Source of the DNA: Rotaria sordida
Lineage: Eukaryota > Rotifera > Eurotatoria > Philodinida > Philodinidae
Reading direction: 5' to 3'
Length of the DNA stretch: 64,000 nucleotides
NCBI GenBank assembly: GCA_905250125.1
Contig: CAJNOL010000122.1
Coordinates: forward strand, 62,001 to 126,000
The position numbers and the translations under genes are program-made. The notes under the pieces are model-generated. The model was not told where the DNA came from, searched no databases, and was given only the letters and a program-made list of their open reading frames with translations. Of the stretch, positions 1-13,500 are shown piece after piece. The first letter of the stretch is position 1, and the number at the start of each line of letters is the position of its first letter.

Positions 1-3000
1 ATATTTAACATTAATGCATCAGCATGATCTAATGCAAATAAAACTAAGATATCTTTAACATTTTTTGGTAAAACATTTAAATTAGGTAAAAGTAAATCAT
101 TATATGCACGATAATGATCATATAAACTTTTTTGATATTCATTTCCAGACATTTTACGTATAAAATAATCTTCTTCAGTTGATAATTGACATTTTTTTTC
201 TTTTGAAATAGTTGTTAATGCTTGAACAACAATTTCTTTAACATTATTTTGTTTATTAAATATATCTTAAAAAAAAAAAAAGAAAAAAAAAATTTTCTTC
301 AAAAAAAGAAACATTCTAATTTTACCTGGAAGATAAAGATAAATTTTGTCATCGGATAAATCTAATGTACTTGAAAATGTTATTCTTGTTTGTTCATCTG
401 GAATAGATTTAGTTGGTATTTGTTTATTAGTTTTTATTTCAATATCATTTATCATTTGTAATAAACGACGATCTGTTGTATATGTATCTTTAATCCATTT
501 AAATAAATTTTCATCATATATTTGTTGACTACGTAATAAATCTTCTAATTTAGCTGATTCAGGTTGATATTTTACACTCATTGATTCAAAAAATTTTCTA
601 TAATTATATAATTCATATGGAAGTATTTGAACATGTGATGCTAATGGATGTGTTTTATCAATAAGATAGATTTGATTTGATGATGAAAAACCATTTATAC
701 CATTCCATATCCATTCAACTAAATCACATATACGCATTTCTTTTAATATATCACTAGGATTATTTATATATGATAATGCATCATATAAACGTTTACATAA
801 ATTTAAATAATCAAATGTTTCACTTTTTTGTTCATGTAATGAACATTTTAGATAACATAAAACAACACATTTTAATTGTTTTATTAATAAATCAAGTTTT
901 ACTTCACGCATATCGATTAATAAACGATTTGATGTTGAATTTGATGAACGTATTGGAGAAACAAATGATTCAGGTAAATCAAGTGAAGATACAAGAGCTG
1001 TTGCACCAACAAGAAATGCATGAGATTTATCACATACTTCACGTGGTGTTACAAAAGGACGACGAGAATCGATAGAACCTAAAATTTAATAAAACAAAAT
1101 ATACAATAATTTTATTCGTATGAGTGATTCTACGCACGTTGCAACTACTTTTGCTCAAAAAAGAACGTTTGAAAAATATCCTATCAGTATTTTAGAATTT
1201 TAACAGATGAGTTTTTCATTGCATTAGAAAATCTCAATAAACAATCATTCGAAAGATCTTAACATCTCGACAAGGACATCTCTAATAAGAATAAAAATTA
1301 AGTTGTATATCCGAAAATAGCATACTCTATAAGATGAAACAGATTTCATGCAAATTTTTAGAGTCTGATTGAATATCCCTCTTTGTTGGTTGATAGGTCG
1401 TGGCTAGAGATGTGTGGAAACCAAGGTTTTTTTTGTTCCGGTCTATGCCTAGAGCAAAGATATCCATAGCGGCAGTTTTTTTTTTAAGAAGAAATTTTAA
1501 AAAAACATGAATTTGCACAGAATCTCGGTGTCCATATATGTGATACTGTAAGACTTAGAAAATCTGATCGATTAGCAGCAGCAGTTCTAGTTTAAACCAG
1601 TCACGGCCTTGAAAATTGAAACATTCTAGAGGAAACTATTCCAAAATTTATTCATATCACATCTAAATACATTCTTCAATATGTTTTTATTCCGTCGACG
1701 ACTAACACTTTTTTTGGGCCATCTCTCTTGAATTATGTTCTGATTGTTGTGATTTATAAGATGAAATTCGCTTAAAGCTATAATGTTTAGTGCCCAGTGA
1801 GACAATTTTTTTCTCATAGTTCCAATCTTGACAACTTCTCTTTCCCGCACATGTGTAGTTATGGCTTCTATGGAATGTAGTATACAAAAATTCTGTGTGT
1901 TTATAATTTTATATATCTCTATTAGGAATTTTACAAAGTTGTGATGTTAAATATAAAGTAAAGCCTATAGTTTTTATCCGTGATCAATTCAATTATATGA
2001 ATCAATTACAAAAACTGAAAATAGATCTAAACGATTTCTAAGTAGTACATTTATTATATTCTATGCTTATGTTACGCTGCAAAAGTTTTCCAACACATTA
2101 CTTCAGATTAACCGAGATATGTCTTACGGCAGTGTAATTGTGACATATAGAGCGTTATGTAATGTGAAAATTAATTACAGCTTACTGAAGCTTTACATGA
2201 TAAAACTATTTTGTAAATTTAGAGAAAAATCCTTGCTTTTTCTCTCACGAAATGGAAGTCAGTCAAGCGAAGTTTTATTGTTTTCTGTTCAACGATCTTT
2301 CTTTTAAGATTCTTCTATACGGAAAAGAACAAATATCTATTACTAGGTATTTGGAAAGCGAAACATGAAAGATTTATAATCTTTAGACTCTACAAAATGG
2401 ACGATTCGTTATATATAGTTTTTTCTTAGTACACTTCTCCATAAAATACGATTTTTTTTTCACAGTTATAGAGTAGTAACACATAAAAAAAAATATCTAG
2501 CTCGGTCAGCAAGAAGAAAAGTTATTAGGTGAATACAATTAAAATCTCAATTGTATCAAAAAAGTTCCGATTGATTCATATTTAGAATTAATAAGTCGGG
2601 TATTTGTTTTATTTCAAAAAGAAAAAAAAACATCCTCAAGAGATTCTATAAGTAAGAATGAAGATCATTTGCAAATATTCTTCTATGAAAACTAAGTAAA
2701 AATGAATTAATTTACCTTGCCATGTAAGTGTTGATGGATATGAATGTGGTCGTTCGAGCATAACGGGTATCCATTGTGTTATATTTAAATATTGTTTAAG
2801 ACTAATTCGTTTTGTTTGAGAATAATCATCAACTAATTTTGGATTTTGATTTAATATATCAATAATAAAATCAGCTAATAAAAACATTAATGAACGTTTA
2901 CCAGTTGTTGCTGATTCTTTAATTGTTAATTCACATATATCAATTAATTCATCACATTTTATATCATAATATTGTCTTAATTTAAGATGTTTAAGTAAAA

Positions 3001-6000
3001 TTAAATGTTCATTTACTGAACATATATCATTTGATGGTAAATATTTTAATTCAAATAAAATTAAAAATTTTTCTTTATTATTTAAATAAAATGATGATGG
3101 ATCGAACATTTGTTGACATGAACATAATTCACCTGCACGGTTTAAAAATAAACGACTTGTTGATAATGTATCTTGACAAACAACGTCAGTTAAAATTAAA
3201 TTTGCACAATTTGATAAAAGCCATTTACCTATAGAAAAAAAGAAAAATTTTTTTTTTAAAATTTGTGTTTAATTGTAATAGAGTAGATAGTATATAAGTG
3301 TTCGAAACAATGAATGATAGAAATATAAGATTTAAAAAAAAAATCAAATTATGAGTTATTATCAAGGTCATATTGTAATTATCCTTGTAAAAAATTACTC
3401 ATGCATATACTTTATGAACAATTACCTTGTTCTATGTAATTATACTGTTATCAGCGTGAGTTCAGTCGATATGCAAACTTAACAATTGAGTGTCATTATA
3501 AAAGGGCGGTATGTGGGATAAAATTTATGCATATCTTTGTAACTAAGAGATTTAGTATTTAAATAGAATTGGCTCGAATAGTTCATAAATGTATACAATC
3601 AATGAAAATTTATAAAAAATCATATTGTAAAGGATTTTTCAGACAACAAAACTCTTCTTCAACATGTTTAGGTTTTTCAAAAAAACCGAGTTTATTCGTT
3701 GTAAGTGTGCATATAGAAACGACGAATCCTTTTGTAATTGAATGAGAAGTCCAAAAACTAATTCTAAATGCTACAGATCCTTCTTGAAGATCACGAGATG
3801 ATAGGAAAATATAAAGTCTCGTTATGGGATAAGATCAAGCCTGAAGGAACCTGGTCTTGCTGAGAGTTAAACATTATTTATATTTAGTTAAGCGTGAGCT
3901 GAAAGAGTTAATCTTTTTACATACAATTATTCATGGGAAAAGAACTCGTTCAGAAAAATAATTCGAAATCAAATGAAAGATGTTCATTGTCGAGTTATCG
4001 CTGATTTTGCTTATATATATATATTATATGTATTTAATAGAGTTTCAAGATTAGAAAAAAAAATACCAATTTATTTACCTAAAAATACCATTTTTTGCTG
4101 ATCATTTTTAAATATTGTATTAATTGTTGATGAATTTTGTTGCTGTTGTTGCTGTATATTTGCTTGTTGTTGTTGTTGTTGTCCAATTGTTGTTATAAGA
4201 TATCTAGCAACATGAGTAAAATCATGTATAACATAACCTAATTTATCTAATAAAACTCTTGAATCACTATCAGTAACATGAATACATTGTTTTGGTGGTT
4301 GTAAATCAATAGGTAATTTTGTTCCTGATTCGTATATATATAAAATGTTATTTAAACTAATATATTTATATTGTTGTTGACTTAAATCTGTATTTAAATA
4401 AGCATTATCAAATATAGGTAATTGTTTAATACATTGAATATTTAAATCATCTAATTGTTGTGTCATTATACGTGATAAATATTGTCGTAATAATTTAATA
4501 TCATGTTCATTTAATAATGTATTAAATTCATGTTGAATTTTTAATTGTGTAAAATGTCTTAAACGACATTTAAATATTTGTAATAAACCTAAACATGATA
4601 GTTGTGGTACATATTCATCAATACATTTATGTCGACGAATTATTTCAGGAAATGGTTCAATACAATAAAAATTTAATTTTAATAAAATTTTTTGTATAGC
4701 TAAATCATCTTTACTTGGAACAATAGGTAATTGTATAAGACCAATATTTTTTGATAATTTATATAATGATATTGTATTATTAGCTGCTGATACACCTAAT
4801 GGACGTGACAATGGTTGTAAATAAAGTATATTTGTATTTTCAAGCATAGATAAATCATTTGGAAATTTTTCATTAATATATTTCCAAAGATTTTCAAGCC
4901 ATTCAATATTATAATAATCATGATTTCTAGGCCATTGTATACAATCATCACCACGACGCCATTCACGTGGTAACATAACTAAATCAGCAAAATCTTTTGC
5001 TGGCATTGATTGAAGTTGTGTACGATCTATGATGAAGGTGAACAAAACAAGAAAAAAAGTGTATATATATATATTATTGATGCTTATGAATAATTGTTTG
5101 ATTCTATTCGAATGTCAAAATAAATCTGATCAAGTATTCTAAGTTTTTTTCCTCTTCATGTCTAATCTCTATGCAAATTTTATTGATCTATCGAATAAAA
5201 AGACAAAAAAAATACTGTAATATATATTTATATATATAAAACACTTTTTTTTTTTCGTTATTCTCTAATAGTCATATCAAAAAAAGCAACAGCAGATGTC
5301 TATTCATCTATTTTTTGTGTTTGTATTTAGTTGGTCGTCAAAATGTATGGCAAGTTAATTCATTAGCATACTCGATTAATCAGTAAATGTCAACAACAAC
5401 TCTCGTTCTACATTTATTTATATATCGATAAATATATATTCGTCTATGTAATGTCGGTTCTCTAATCCTAATAGTGGTCGTTCTATGTCTATCTTTATTT
5501 AATATAGAAAAAAAAGAATAAGAACTTCGATGTATCTGTCTCCCTTCTTATGTCTTTAACATTTTTTTCGATAAACAATGAAATTATGATAGTAGCAGTT
5601 GCTTATACAGTAAAAAATTGTTAATCAGAGATCAAGATGGAATAGTGTCCGTTTTCATGATTGAAATAAGATCTTTCACTTTTTTTTTTTTTTTTTTTTA
5701 TAAAAAGAATACATAGCAACAAGGAATTTGATTCATTACCAATTGAATGATTTAAAAAAAATGGATTCGAAAATTCTAATAAAACAATTTTTTATCAATG
5801 AATTCTATACATTAAATCTCACATAAATTATGGATTAAGTCTCCGATCGACAAGGTCTAATAATACATCGCCTTGATTGAACGGTAAAAAAAAAAAAGAA
5901 ACCTAAAAATTTGTATGCTTAACAACCTACATACACACGTTACTTGTCACGCTCGTACATATTCTGGTGTCCTTCTCGGCAATAAAAGGCCTGCTTACTC

Positions 6001-6604
6001 GTTCATTCACTCTTCGTCAAAAGAAGAAAAAGAAAGCACTTAGACACTTATATGTGTGCGGTTTTGTAGCTTGAGATTTGATCAACGTTTTCATCGTCCT
6101 CGTCTGAACACAATAGAAACAAAAAAGAAAAAAAACCTAAGAAGCTTAAAGATTGACAGTGATATGTGTACACATGTTTAAGCAATCGTTAATGACTGTT
6201 TTTGTTCGATAAAGATACTTTTTTTTTTCAAGAACAAGGTCCTTATAAATATCTATATAAATATTCGTTCTAAAACATATCTTATTATCATTTATTGATT
6301 AATAATCAGGAAAAAAAATAGTCTATCTTTTGTTTGTAAACCTTGTCACAACATAATGTGAACAATCAGGTTTTTTTTTTGTTGTTACATTTACCAAGGA
6401 TGACTGACAGGTTTTTTTTTCAACTGACATTTGCTTAACACATATATTTGTATATACATATTGCATATCGATGAAGCAATATAAGAATGTCGAAAAATTC
6501 CGAAGCCTAAAGATTCACTACTATACTATACATGTTCAAGTACAATTTGTTCTTTTTTTTGTCTAACAAAGAAATTCAATCCGTTAGGAAGGCTAAAGAT
6601 TATT

Positions 6605-6647
<43 letters not shown>

Positions 6648-7500
6648 CATATGTAGATCCTCTTCGTGCTGTTTGCTCTAGTAAATAATCAAATCTATGT
6701 ATGTTGGCATGCCGAGAAAAGGAAAAAAAAAGTCAGAGAAGTGTTGCACAATTTTTCTACGTGCATCCAATTAGAAGAAGAAATAAACGGCACAACTGTT
6801 CAAGATACACGCACCCTCATCCTGTTGCATCGGTACTGATGTTGGTGTCGGTGTTCTCGTAGCAATATTCCGTGACGAATGATAAATAGTTGGGGTTGGA
6901 GTAAGATCCCATGTAGAAAGAAAACGTGGTCGATGTTGCTGTAATGGACCCAAATATGATGAAGATAATACTGGTGATGGACTATGAATACGTTGTTGAT
7001 GATGAGGAGGAAATATGGGTGAAACTCGATGAAAATAACGACTGGATGTTGGAGTTAAACGATTTCCACTATTTATAAGATTTGGATTATTGTTATTATT
7101 GTTATTATTAGTATTTGATATTTGGTCATAACGATTTGGTATATTTGCTGAAAAACGATATCTTGAGTCCATTTTTATCTATGTTTGAGCACACAATATG
7201 TGCGGCGTAGTTTTATTTCAGGCTAGACAATGAATGTAATCATCATCCTCAATCTTCACTTTCTTCTCTTCTTTGTTCGTCGTCCGCGTGATGAAGAAGA
7301 GGAGTAGTAGGAGAGTGACGGCGCATGTACAGGGACGTCATCATAAAAAATCTGTACGTATATGCATAAGAGGAAAGAGAGAGAATATGTATGCAAACGC
7401 AATTGATGTGGGTGATGAGAGGGAGGACCAGTAAGGGTAAGAGAAAAGAGAGAGACAGAGCAAAAAAAAGAAAAGAAAAGAATAGTAATATGTATATATG

Positions 7501-7531
<31 letters not shown>

Positions 7532-10500
7532 GTAATACCATCACATTCTTTCTCTTTTTTCTATGTATTTACTATTCTTGTGGTGATGTTAACATTGCAC
7601 CGGTATGACAAAACTGTCTAATGTCATCACATAATGAAGTTATTATAAGATGATAGTGATTGAGATTTTTTTGCGTAATCTTTTGACATGCACATGTTTT
7701 ATAAAGGTAAATGAAATAAAAGCAATTTACAAATGAATAAAAATGATGAAGCACTTAGAAATTAAAAGAAATAATTGAATTATTCATTAGATTCTTATTT
7801 ATATATTGATCTCAGAAAAAGAAAAAGATTATAAAAGAAAAACTATCTATGTCACAAGGATGAAAAAAAGATAGTAAACAATTTTTATAGATATGAATGT
7901 ATTGCTGTTTTTCTTTCTGTTTCTATACATTATAGAATAACCTTCAATAAGACACAAAACATTCTTGAACTGTGTTTATATAAAATAAGACAAATTAGTT
8001 TGTATGTCTACTGATTACCTTGAGACTAGTTCATTACTTTATTTAATAGACGATAACTCTCAATCAAGGTATACACTATCATTATTAAAACATAACCGTA
8101 ACGAATGAATGAGCATCTATGTTGGTAATAATTGCCTTGTCTGATACATCAATGAACAAGTTCGAAATGTTAATTTCAACAGAATACATTTCATTATTTA
8201 TTAATAATGAAATATTTCGATGTGGTAATATTCCTTTTCGTTTTTGTTCAACATTATTTTGAATAATCAAAAAAAAAAAACTTTTTTTTTCTCTCAAAAG
8301 TTTCTATGTGTAGACATTCCAGAACACAAATGGATTAGTACATTTCGTCAAGAAATTAGTGAAACGTATCAAGACAATTTATTATATATATAATCTCATC
8401 TCTTGCTCTAATATTTGACCTAGTTTTATGGACAAAACTATTTAAAATATAATGAAAATAACCAGATACTTGGAATATATGTAATTACATAAGACTATTT
8501 CTATATTCAGTTTTCTCTTTTCTTTCAATTATTTCTGCCTTGATTTTTCAAGTTCACTTTACTAACATACAAAATGCATCACTTGAAATGCATTGACGTA
8601 TAGATCATTTTCTATTATCAATTTGCATACGATCAAATTTAACAAAAAAAAAAAAAAAGAAGAAAAAAAATCCAGTAAGAATGATTAAATATTAGTATGT
8701 ACACATTAGAATGATGCATGCTTTGTTGTTGTATTCTGTTAAGACAAAAGCAAAAGAAAAAAAAACGTGACTCGTTGAAACTATTTCTAACTATAGACAC
8801 TCAAGGATATGTATGTTGTTTAGAAAAGTATTTACCCGTTTGCATTATCGGCATGTCGACTATCTGTTTTGCAACTAATATCTCCGCCTTATCTGTTTTT
8901 TTTTCTGTACTATTTCCTATAAAGAGATAAATATACAAAGCAGACAAGCGATACATTATCGTACCGATATTATTTAGCGGTTGTTGCTGCTCTTCAAGTA
9001 GTTGTTCATGATTGTTTATTGACGGTTGTTGTACAATAGTTTTAACCAGATCAAGATCAAGTGATATTGGTCGTTTAACTTGTTTTTTAAGCCACCCACG
9101 ACCAATACACATAGGTACTGGCGTTTGTTGTGTATTTACATTGATTTGTGATTTATAATGTTGAGATTCTTTTGAAACATTTTTCGTATTATTGGTTGCA
9201 GTGGATGTTTTATTTCGAAATATCGACAAATTTTTTGATGACAGAAAATTACTGAAGAATGTATTACGTTTTTTTGATGGATTTGTAGGGCCAGAGGCTG
9301 ATGCCATTGACGAGTGAAAGAAAAAAAGTGAAAGAACAAGAAGGCGGACTCTTTGAGTCTATTCACTATAATACAATCTTAGCAAAGGGATCTTTTCTCT
9401 TGCTCCTTTTGACAAGTATACATACATATCGTTTCTTTCTCTTATCGTCCTGTTGTACACTATGGGTTTTTTTCTCTTCTTCGAATCATTCTCATTTCTT
9501 TTTTTTTTCTTTCTTTTTTTCATATTGCTTTATCAGAACACCTGAATATTTGCATATAACTGATGTATAACAAAAAAAAAACGAAAGTACTAGACAAGAA
9601 GCAAAATATGCCCAATGACATTTGGAAAATGTGTCCGGTTATTGTGAAATAAAAACCTTTCAATGTCATATGATTAGAATAGATCTATTGAACACATATG
9701 GTTATAATTACAGTCATAAATCTTATATCAAAATGTGAATATCACAAGAAAAAGAAAAGTTATATTCATTGTCAAATCTTTATCATACAAATAACAGTTA
9801 ACAACAATATAAGAAAAAAAATGAAATTAGGTAGAATTTAAGATGAATAATCTTTTCGGTAGTTTTGAATTGGTATTTATGACTTTATATTGACATATAC
9901 TTATCAAGTGTTCTGTTGTTATCTTATACTTTCGAACATGTCTCTATGAATAATATCATATAAATGAATAGCATAGAATCATTAGATGCCTACGACATTC
10001 TTTAACAAATTTTATTACAGTCATTAGAATTCTTCTATGCGATAACAAAAAAAAAACAACAAACATAGATACTCATTATTATTCTTATCAAAAACTTAAG
10101 AATTTCTTGTGCATTATGTTTTGTTAGGTTTCAAAAAGAATTGAACTTGTCGATAATACGTAATAGTTGATCGAAATCTTTCTACGTTTGTTTTCTTTTT
10201 CAACTCCTCCCTTTAGTTTATACAATACTGCAATTGACAGGTCACCAACCTAATCTTGATTGATATATTCATATAAATTCATACATTCATTCAATGCTCC
10301 ACCTATACCGACTCTAATTACAGAGTTCGATTTTTGTACAGTTGCTTACTTAGTTCTCTCGTTTTTATTTGGTCACAAAAAAAAAAAAATATTCAACATA
10401 AAGTTACATCATGCTTTTCGCTTGTTAATCGATATATATATATGTATGTACAAAGTATCCGTCTTTTTTTTGATACAATGAAGGTCCTATGCACATTTAA

Positions 10501-13500
10501 TTTAGTCTTTTTTTTCCAATTTTTATGTACTAATATGTGTCATATTCAATTAGAATGAATATACACAGACAATGTCAAATGAATGAGGAAAAATAATAAG
10601 GAGAAAATTCTTCACAGTATTTTCAATTAATTAATGAATGTTAGTAAATAACTAATAAATTTAGAGATGAGCATATTACCTTTACATGTAAAGTGAAAAA
10701 GTAGCGGTTGAGAATGAATTTGTTCTTTGTAATGATGAACATTAGTTGGTAATGGACTATTTGTTTCAAGTTTATATATATGTGAAGTCCTTTTTGAAGG
10801 TGATGAAGGTTTTGTTGAACAATGTGTAGTATTACCCATTTAAATATAAATAATTTAAGAAGAAGAAGAAGAAGAAGACAAAAAGAAAGGAAAAATGAAC
10901 GCTTTTATGTTATATCAACTTAGAATAGAAATTAAGCTTCTTTTTCTTCTTGTTCAATTTTGTTTTGTATTATTGTTTTTATTGGTATTGGTAGTGATAA
11001 TCGTCTGTATATTCTTTTCTTCTTTGTCTACTTTGTTTTTTTTGCTTGGTCACGGATCAACATGGATAGATCAATTTTCAAAGGTATCCAATTTGACAAT
11101 ATATATCGAGATCTTACGAAAAAATTTTACACATAAATGTGTATGAATTCAACGTACACAAAAGAAAGTTGAAGAAAAGAAGTATCGCGACGTATACGTA
11201 TTCAAGTGCTTACTAAAGCCACCAACCAACACCGGATGAGTAGAATTTTGAACTGCAATTGTTTTTAATATTGAGGAATTGCTGAGAGAATAACAGAGTA
11301 AGAGAGAAAGAGACACGGACGAAAAGAAAAAGAAGAAAAAAGAGACCAAAAAAAGAAAAATAATAATAATAGGTGACAAATCACACATAGAATGCCGACA
11401 TAGTACAATATTTTCTGTATAGGGGTGTATACATGGGTATAAAGGATCGGATATATGATATCATCGTTATTGAGTGATGGAGAAAAGATTGATTTTTTAT
11501 TCTCTCATACAATTCATGGATTTCTATCTAGCAAAGAGAGTTTGTGTTAGTCAATGTACGTGAACAGTTATAATCATTAAAAAAAACCATCCTTTTCTTA
11601 ATCATTCGAGAATGAGAAAAAAAACTTGATAAAGTAAAGAAACGTCACGGTTTTTTTTTCTTTCTGTTTCAATCCTTTCTCTGTTTGAAATATGCTTCAA
11701 TTACGCTAAAATATACGAAATGATCAAAATGTATGCATTAGTAATTAATTCATTGACCATGTAGACAGACGAACATTTAAGTACTATACATGAGTGAACG
11801 CATTTCACCTTGGCTTCACACGCTTTATGTTTTTTTGCTTCCAAACATACAAATGGCGATGACGATGATGATGATGATGATGATGATCAATTGAGTGTGT
11901 TTTATTAACCTTACTCAAAGACACATCACACTAGGATAAGATCGGAGAAGAAAAAACAAGAAACTTTTCACATAGACACTATTGACCTCTTTTCTTCGTT
12001 CTTTGAACATCAAAAAGATAGATAGACAGATAGACAGACAGACAGACATGCATCATTTCTAACTAACTATAATATGGCATCGATTTCTACGCAAATCTAT
12101 TTTAACTGATCAATTATACTAGATGATTTATAAGAGAATTATTTCCTTATTATTCATAACAAGTCGATATATCGAGATTTACTTTCTTATTAGATATACA
12201 CATCTGCAAGACGTGCGTATACACTAAATCCTAAGAAATAGCTAACAGTAACAAACAAGATATGTCATCATATTATTTATCTAACATATGAATAGAAAAT
12301 GCTATCATAAACAAGTCCAATATAGATTTTTATAAAATTTTCTTTTATAAAATAAAAAGAAAGAAATATTTATATCAATGGACACATAAAGTCATCTTTT
12401 CATTATTTCATCTGTCAATATGTGAAACCATTCAATCTCCAGTAAATATATTAAGCTTCCCATTCATTATTTATTATTCATTATTACCTCGATCATAAGG
12501 TGATGGTGAAGCTGATATAGATCGACGACTATTGTCTGTTGGTTGCGTCGTTGATCCATAACGACCATAATAATTTGACCGATACATATGGAATTGAAAA
12601 AATTCCACACACACTTAGTTAGAAAAAAAAAACGACTTTCTATTGCAACCAACACTAATGTCGTTGTCGTATGCGGTGCCAGTTGGGGGTCGTCGTTCGG
12701 TTTGTTGCACTGAGACATTCTCTTTTTTTTCTCCTCTATTCTATATTCTCTACTATTTTCTTTTCTCTTTTCTATAGATGGTCGTTGTTTAAACATATAT
12801 ATATATAAAAAAAAAAAAGAATTACTCGTAATAATAAGTCGACAACAGAAAAAAAAAAGAAAAGAAGAAGGAAAATGTGCTACTCTCTGACGATCTTTTT
12901 CTTTCTTGGATAAAATCAAGACAATGGAAAGACAGAAAACTGTTAGGAAATTCTAGAGTAAAATACACAAGAAAAAAAAATGAAAAAAAAAACAATCATA
13001 CCTTGAAAAATTTCTGATGATAAAATATCAAATAATTTTTTATCAATATTTGCATTTAAAAATTTATCATAATTTTTCTCTTGAAATAATTTTAAAAAAT
13101 CTAAATTATGATCAACTATATAAATAGTTGATGCTTGTTTTCCTTGAAATGTTATAAATTGATTATTAGCTAATGGTAATAATTGTAATTCAAGTACAAG
13201 ACCTGGATCAGGATCATTTAATATAATATATGTTAATAATGAAAGTTTTTGTTCATATGTCAAATGTGAAAATATTGATGAATTTTTTGCTAATAATTCT
13301 GATGCATGAAATGGTGTCATTACTTGTAAATAATGTTTATTAGAATATTTACATAAACCATTAATTACATGGGGCGGTAGAATAACAATAGGAGCATTAG
13401 CTTCAGAAAATACAAATGTAAGAACATCTTGTATTGGACCTGCTTTAACATTATTAATAATCATATCTTCTATAGCTACATAACCCCAACCATCAGTAAC

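Noticed and set aside
5935..5965. Minus-strand ATG followed by a GTAACG donor
   Set aside because: Phase 2, very short and weak donor; not compatible with the neighbouring exons.
6385..6435. Minus-strand ATG-opened short ORF (MSVEKKTCQSS...) ending at a GTAAAT donor
   Set aside because: It leaves in phase 0 and cannot join the phase-1 acceptors of the sacsin-like gene.
7572..7754. Minus-strand 60-codon ORF with a phase-1 GTGCAA site
   Set aside because: It begins with a non-ATG codon and the donor is poor.
11105..11140. Minus-strand ATG-opened mini-ORF ending at GTAAGA
   Set aside because: Phase 2; does not fit the set although the donor is good.
11916..11935. GTAAGG donor on the minus strand near the GAT microsatellite
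   Set aside because: No in-frame ATG precedes it; at best a non-coding exon end.
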